Positions 56,694 through 64,000 of a DNA stretch of 64,000 nucleotides are shown here, piece after piece. The DNA comes from Lentinula raphanica (lineage: Eukaryota; Basidiomycota; Agaricomycetes; Agaricales; Omphalotaceae), in NCBI GenBank assembly GCA_027919835.1, contig JANVFP010000012.1:806001-870000 (forward strand), in the 5' to 3' direction. How positions within the stretch are numbered: the first letter of the stretch is position 1; each line of letters opens with the position of its first letter. The notes below the pieces were generated by a model. That model saw only the letters and a list, made by a program, of their open reading frames with translations, made no database searches and had not been told where the DNA came from. The translations under genes and the position numbers were made by a program.

Positions 56694-58561
56694 ATGGCTG
56701 AACCTCTTCCACGAGTCACTCTTTCGCTTGGCCACCTGCCTAGCAAGAAGAACATTAAAGCACCATGGCCAAGGACACCGACCAGGGTAAGCCACGAAAT
56801 CGAGCTCTAACAAGTGTTATCTTTGGTGAATATATGCTAGATCGATCCCAACAACCCTCCATGGCCCGCATTTCGAGGATACCACGAGTATTCTTTCGCT
56901 CATGCAACTATGCAATCACGCCTACCAACCATCCTCGGCAAAGCCATAGATGACACTACTCGCACTCTCAACGAACAATCTTCCGAAGACAAAGTCATAG
57001 ATCTTGTACAATGTATCGAACGTATGGAAACTCTCATGACTGATCTCAGTGGAAACGCCAAACTTCGCCCTATACTTGACGACAATGAAGCCGATGTAGC
57101 ACTCTGGAATAAAGAGATTGCAAAATACTTCCAAGGTACCGTGTTCAACAGTGTAACTCAACGCCACTGTTATAACAACCACTTTTAGGCAAGGACTTCA
57201 TGAATGCACCTTGGCTGTTTGCCGAAGCATACAAGTATCGTCGTCTCAGAGAATGCTTCAGTGTTTCCAAGTTCTGGTCTGATTACGATGTTTTCTATCG
57301 CCAGAAGGTTGGGTTTGCGCAATATCCGTCTTTCTCCGTCATTGACAGCACCTGGTTGCGTAGTGCGATACCTTTTCTCGCTCTGCTGATGCTGTCTTTG
57401 AGCTATCACTACGTTTCGCCGAACCTTTCACTATCTCCGACAAACTTTCCGCCCAGGAACAGCTTGAGGCTGAACGTTTGATGTTCCTCGAGCTCACGCA
57501 AGGTGAATCATGTGCAACAGCATACATCGTTCTTGAAGGTTAACTTTAGTATATAAATTCATCCCAGTCTGTCTATGGGGTAATTCCACTGACCTTTCGC
57601 TGCTCATCAACATGACCGAAGAGCAGATCAAGGCCCTCCAGTCTACTGGGGGTGATCACCTCGCTGCGACAGAGAAGAACATTCTCGGAAATCATCTAGG
57701 AAAGCTCTGGGAGACCGTCAAGGAGCTTCGAGAAAAGACTCACGGGCGTATCGATTTCGTATTGGATAACGCTGGATTTGAGCTGTACTGTGATATGGTT
57801 TATGGTTCGTATTTTTGGTTCCGCCTTTGATAATTCCTATTCACTGCTTTCCAGCCGATTTTCTCATTCAAAGCGGCCTTGCAAAGGAGATCCATTTCCA
57901 TGGAAAACGTTATCCATGGTTCGTATCGGATGTCACGAAGAAAGACTGGGAGTGGTTGTTGAACACGATGGTTTATGGGCAACTATTCCCGAAAGCTGGC
58001 GATGCCGAACTGGAATCGTTAAGGCGTCTCGGGGCTAGATGGAAGGTGAGAGACTAGATTCTAGAGAGGTTTTGATAGTCTGAACTGGCTTATAGCAATA
58101 CGAAAAAGAAGGCAAATGGGTTTATGAGCAACATCCTTTCTGGTGCACAGGATACACCTTCTGGGATCTCCATTCGGAAGCGCCTGATCTCTTTCTCCAC
58201 CTCTCGCGGTCCGATCTTGTATTCTTCAAAGGCGACCTCAATCACCGAAAGTTGACATACGATTGTGCGGCGCCTGCCTCGACGCCCTTTGAGATTGCCA
58301 TAGGCCCGATGGCTAACAGCGCTGGAGCACCCAAGATTGCCAGTTTGAGAACAATCAAGAGTGATGTGGTTGTGGGACTGGGTGACGAGGGCGATGAAAT
58401 CGCTGAGAAGCTGGATAATGAGGAGCCTGGCTGGAAGATTAGTGGAAAATACGTGAGTAGCATCTGGGGTTCATTGAAACAGTATGACTTACTGTCAATT
58501 GACACAGGCTGTTGTTCTTCTTTCCGAGGGACGTCCTGGGGAGAAAGTCCGCTTTGCGTAA
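56694..58561 (+). CDS. ARMT1/DUF89 damage-control phosphatase
   Basis: Exons 56694-56786, 56841-57135, 57189-57307, 57364-57502, 57568-57804, 57855-58045, 58096-58452, 58508-58561; 494 aa with phase closing exactly. The start at 56694 was chosen because the alternative ATG at 56765 is out of phase with exon 2. Family motifs: GYHEYSFAHATMQSRLPTIL, LWGNSTDLSLL, the metal-site motif DFVLDNAGFEL, WFVSDVTKKDW, VFFKGDLNHRKLTYD and VVLLSEGRPGEKVRFA. Known DUF89 subfamily III members (yeast YMR027W, human ARMT1) hydrolyse fructose-1-phosphate and related damaged sugar phosphates in a metal-dependent manner. Human ARMT1 was also reported as a protein carboxyl methyltransferase. Confidence 0.95.
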
Positions 58562-58568
58562 ATGTTGT

Positions 58569-59335
58569 ATGGCTGCTATGTCGCGTCATTGTTCGTCTTC
58601 TGAATCCCCTCTTGTAACATTAGATGATAGTCCTGTACCGAGAAATGTCCTAAGTTTAGTGAAGAGTAACGATCGTTTGTACAAAAATTCAAAACGTTCA
58701 ACGAAGTTCAAGCCTAAAGTGACGAAGCGCACCGCCAGCGCTAAATGGTTTCCTAATCAAGCGGAGCTTGAAGCGGGCTCTCAAAGTACTGCCAAGTCTT
58801 GCTAAGTGTACGCCGTATATAGTCTCCCTAGTCAGACTCGTAGATTGACTATCCTTACAGGACCACGCATGACAATCGATGCTGTCAATCTAGAGTCTGA
58901 TTTCAAACGCGGTGTCCATACCGTCTCTCAGCGCTATCCTTTTTGGGAAGGTGACCCACTTCCTAAAAGAGAGGCGATGAGCAATAATCTTAATCACATG
59001 TGAAGTTGCATGAGCCGCGTTTCGATTACATGTTCATACCCACTTCTCATACCAGTACTACGATGAGCTTTTATTCATTTCAACTCAATCAATCCAATTC
59101 TCAGAAAAGCCCTAATCGTCGCACTCGATCTTTTGTGACCGTGTCTCCTTCTTCTTTCTACACCACACCGCAGTCGTCTTCTCACAACGAAGCTAACGAT
59201 GTACGACTCGCAACTCCGCCCCCTTCAACTCCTACTTCACGCTCTGTTTTTGTATTCGATCAATTGCCGTGGAACACATACAGAGCTTATTCTTCACTCG
59301 TTAAGGCAGGCAAACGACGCGTCGTATATGATTGA
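58569..59335 (+). CDS. Small basic Ser/Thr-rich protein of unknown function
   Basis: Exons 58569-58785, 58861-58999, 59056-59335; 211 codons. Every junction keeps phase (1, then 2), which would be unlikely by chance. The N-terminal part is basic (KRSTKFKPKVTKRTASAKW). The middle has RYPFWEGDPLPKREAMSNN, and the C-terminal part is Ser/Thr/Pro-rich with LPWNTYRAYSSLVKAGKRR at the end. There is no signal peptide or membrane helix. No family was recognised. It starts only 7 nt after the stop of the ARMT1-like gene on the same strand, so its transcript may overlap. Confidence 0.55.
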
Positions 59336-59393
59336 TCAGCGTGTGAACTGAGAACGTGATGTACACATGATGCCCTAATTAGGCAAGACTGTC

Positions 59394-59417
59394 AGTCCGC
59401 ACCTGTGATTCGTCATC
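59394..59417 (+). repeat. Left terminal inverted repeat
   Basis: It pairs with 59647-59670 over 24 bp, the first 16 perfect. Confidence 0.85.
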
Positions 59418-59429
59418 GCCCGTGACCTG

Positions 59430-59450
59430 TTAGGTTAGGTTAGGTTAGGG
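59430..59450 (+). repeat. Interstitial telomere-like repeat (TTAGG units)
   Basis: Four tandem units TTAGG, TTAGG, TTAGG, TTAGGG, followed to about 59580 by a G-rich strand with GGTTAGGG-like words. The fungal telomere repeat is usually TTAGGG. Confidence 0.85.
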
Positions 59451-59646
59451 TTGGGGGTTCTCACGTGACACGCGCGAAGCGCGTTTGGTTAGGGTTCGGG
59501 GTTGGGTTGGTTAGGGTTGGTTAGGGGTTTGGTGGGGGTTTGGGGGCTTGCCCCCATGGTTAGAGGTTAGGGGGTGAGGATATCTTCATTTTTGAAGAAG
59601 TTAGAAAAATTGAGAAAATGTCATGTGATGATCTTAGGTTACAGGT

Positions 59647-59670
59647 GATGACACATCACAGGTGCGGACT
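59647..59670 (-). repeat. Right terminal inverted repeat
   Basis: It is the reverse complement of 59394-59417, with two mismatches toward the inner side. Confidence 0.85.
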
Positions 59671-59894
59671 AACCGTCCGGTTCAGACCCCCAACTTGAAA
59701 CGAGACACAAAGGCAGCTGTAGTGGTAAGTCCTTTTCCTGCTCAATCCCCAATGATGATCATGGTTCCCTATTATACGAGGATTTTTGAGCTATACTCTC
59801 AAATCCGCGTGAGATCATACACCGGGTTTACTGAACTTAAACGAATCTTTCTTTGTCAATTCGCTAACAACCTTCTTTCTATCTCTTTCAACAG

Positions 59895-64000
<4,106 letters not shown>

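Larger units (their letters stand above)
59394..59670. mobile_element. 277-bp MITE-like element with terminal inverted repeats and telomere-like interior
   Basis: The left end AGTCCGCACCTGTGAT (from 59394) is the exact reverse complement of the right end ATCACAGGTGCGGACT (to 59670). The match extends to 24 bp with two mismatches. There is no ORF. The interior has TTAGG repeats, other GGTTAGGG-type stretches, a CGCGC-GAA-GCGCG hairpin (59471-59483) and a GGGGGC-TT-GCCCCC hairpin (59542-59555). No target-site duplication is obvious. Non-autonomous mobility is inferred from the TIRs only. Confidence 0.7.

Noticed and set aside
56765..56860. ATG at 56765 as start of the ARMT1-like protein
   Set aside because: With the GTAAGC donor at 56787 this frame joins exon 2 out of phase; the ATG at 56694 joins in phase.

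Overview
The window is a piece of a fungal nuclear genome, almost certainly a mushroom-forming basidiomycete (Agaricomycetes). The reasons are the dense gene packing on both strands, genes broken by many 46-65 nt introns with GTRNGT donors and CTNAY branch points, a Ty3-type retroelement whose LTR opens TGTCGCGACC, and a large ORF fusing a Ulp1-type SUMO protease to a transposase, a kind of element common in mushroom genomes. No species can be named from the sequence alone. Gene models were built by hand from splice signals and reading phase. Where exon lengths are listed, the reading phase closes exactly across all introns.

Region 1 (1-12.2 kb) is a nested transposon block. A Ty3 retrotransposon, cut by the left window edge, has gag-protease, an intact pol, an antisense ORF, a polypurine tract and a 3' LTR ending at 6657. 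It sits inside the 3' part of a second element on the minus strand. That element encodes one long spliced product: SUMO-interacting motif, Ulp1-type cysteine protease, zinc finger and RNase-H-like transposase. Four direct repeats of CATTTTTACCCGAAC lie upstream of it.

Region 2 (12.2-17.3 kb) is gene-poor and holds one secreted protein of unknown function (14215-15816).

Region 3 (17.3-34.6 kb) is core genome: aminodeoxychorismate lyase (folate), Utp13 (ribosome biogenesis), a forkhead factor, a Zn2Cys6 factor, a NIPSNAP protein, a GT64-like glycosyltransferase, a fused MoaA-MoaC molybdenum cofactor protein, a TXNDC17-like thioredoxin and a small conserved unknown.

Region 4 (35-59.3 kb) holds a Thr-rich secreted protein made of about 16 tiny exons, the mitochondrial aspartate/glutamate carrier, Trm5, a TatD-type hydrolase, the Golgi SNARE Gos1, a SnoaL-like protein, a tomosyn/Sro7 protein with an R-SNARE tail, a very long coiled-coil protein, an ARMT1/DUF89 phosphatase and a small unknown protein.

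Region 5 (59.4-64 kb) has a 277-bp element with terminal inverted repeats and internal telomere-like repeats, directly followed by an ABCC-type transporter that runs off the right edge.

The most unusual items are the SIM-Ulp1-transposase chimera with its candidate binding-site array, the TIR element carrying telomere-like repeats, and the micro-exon Thr-rich gene. Gene order shows several close pairs: convergent stops 5 nt apart at 18144/18150, and divergent starts 51 nt apart at 30635/30687.
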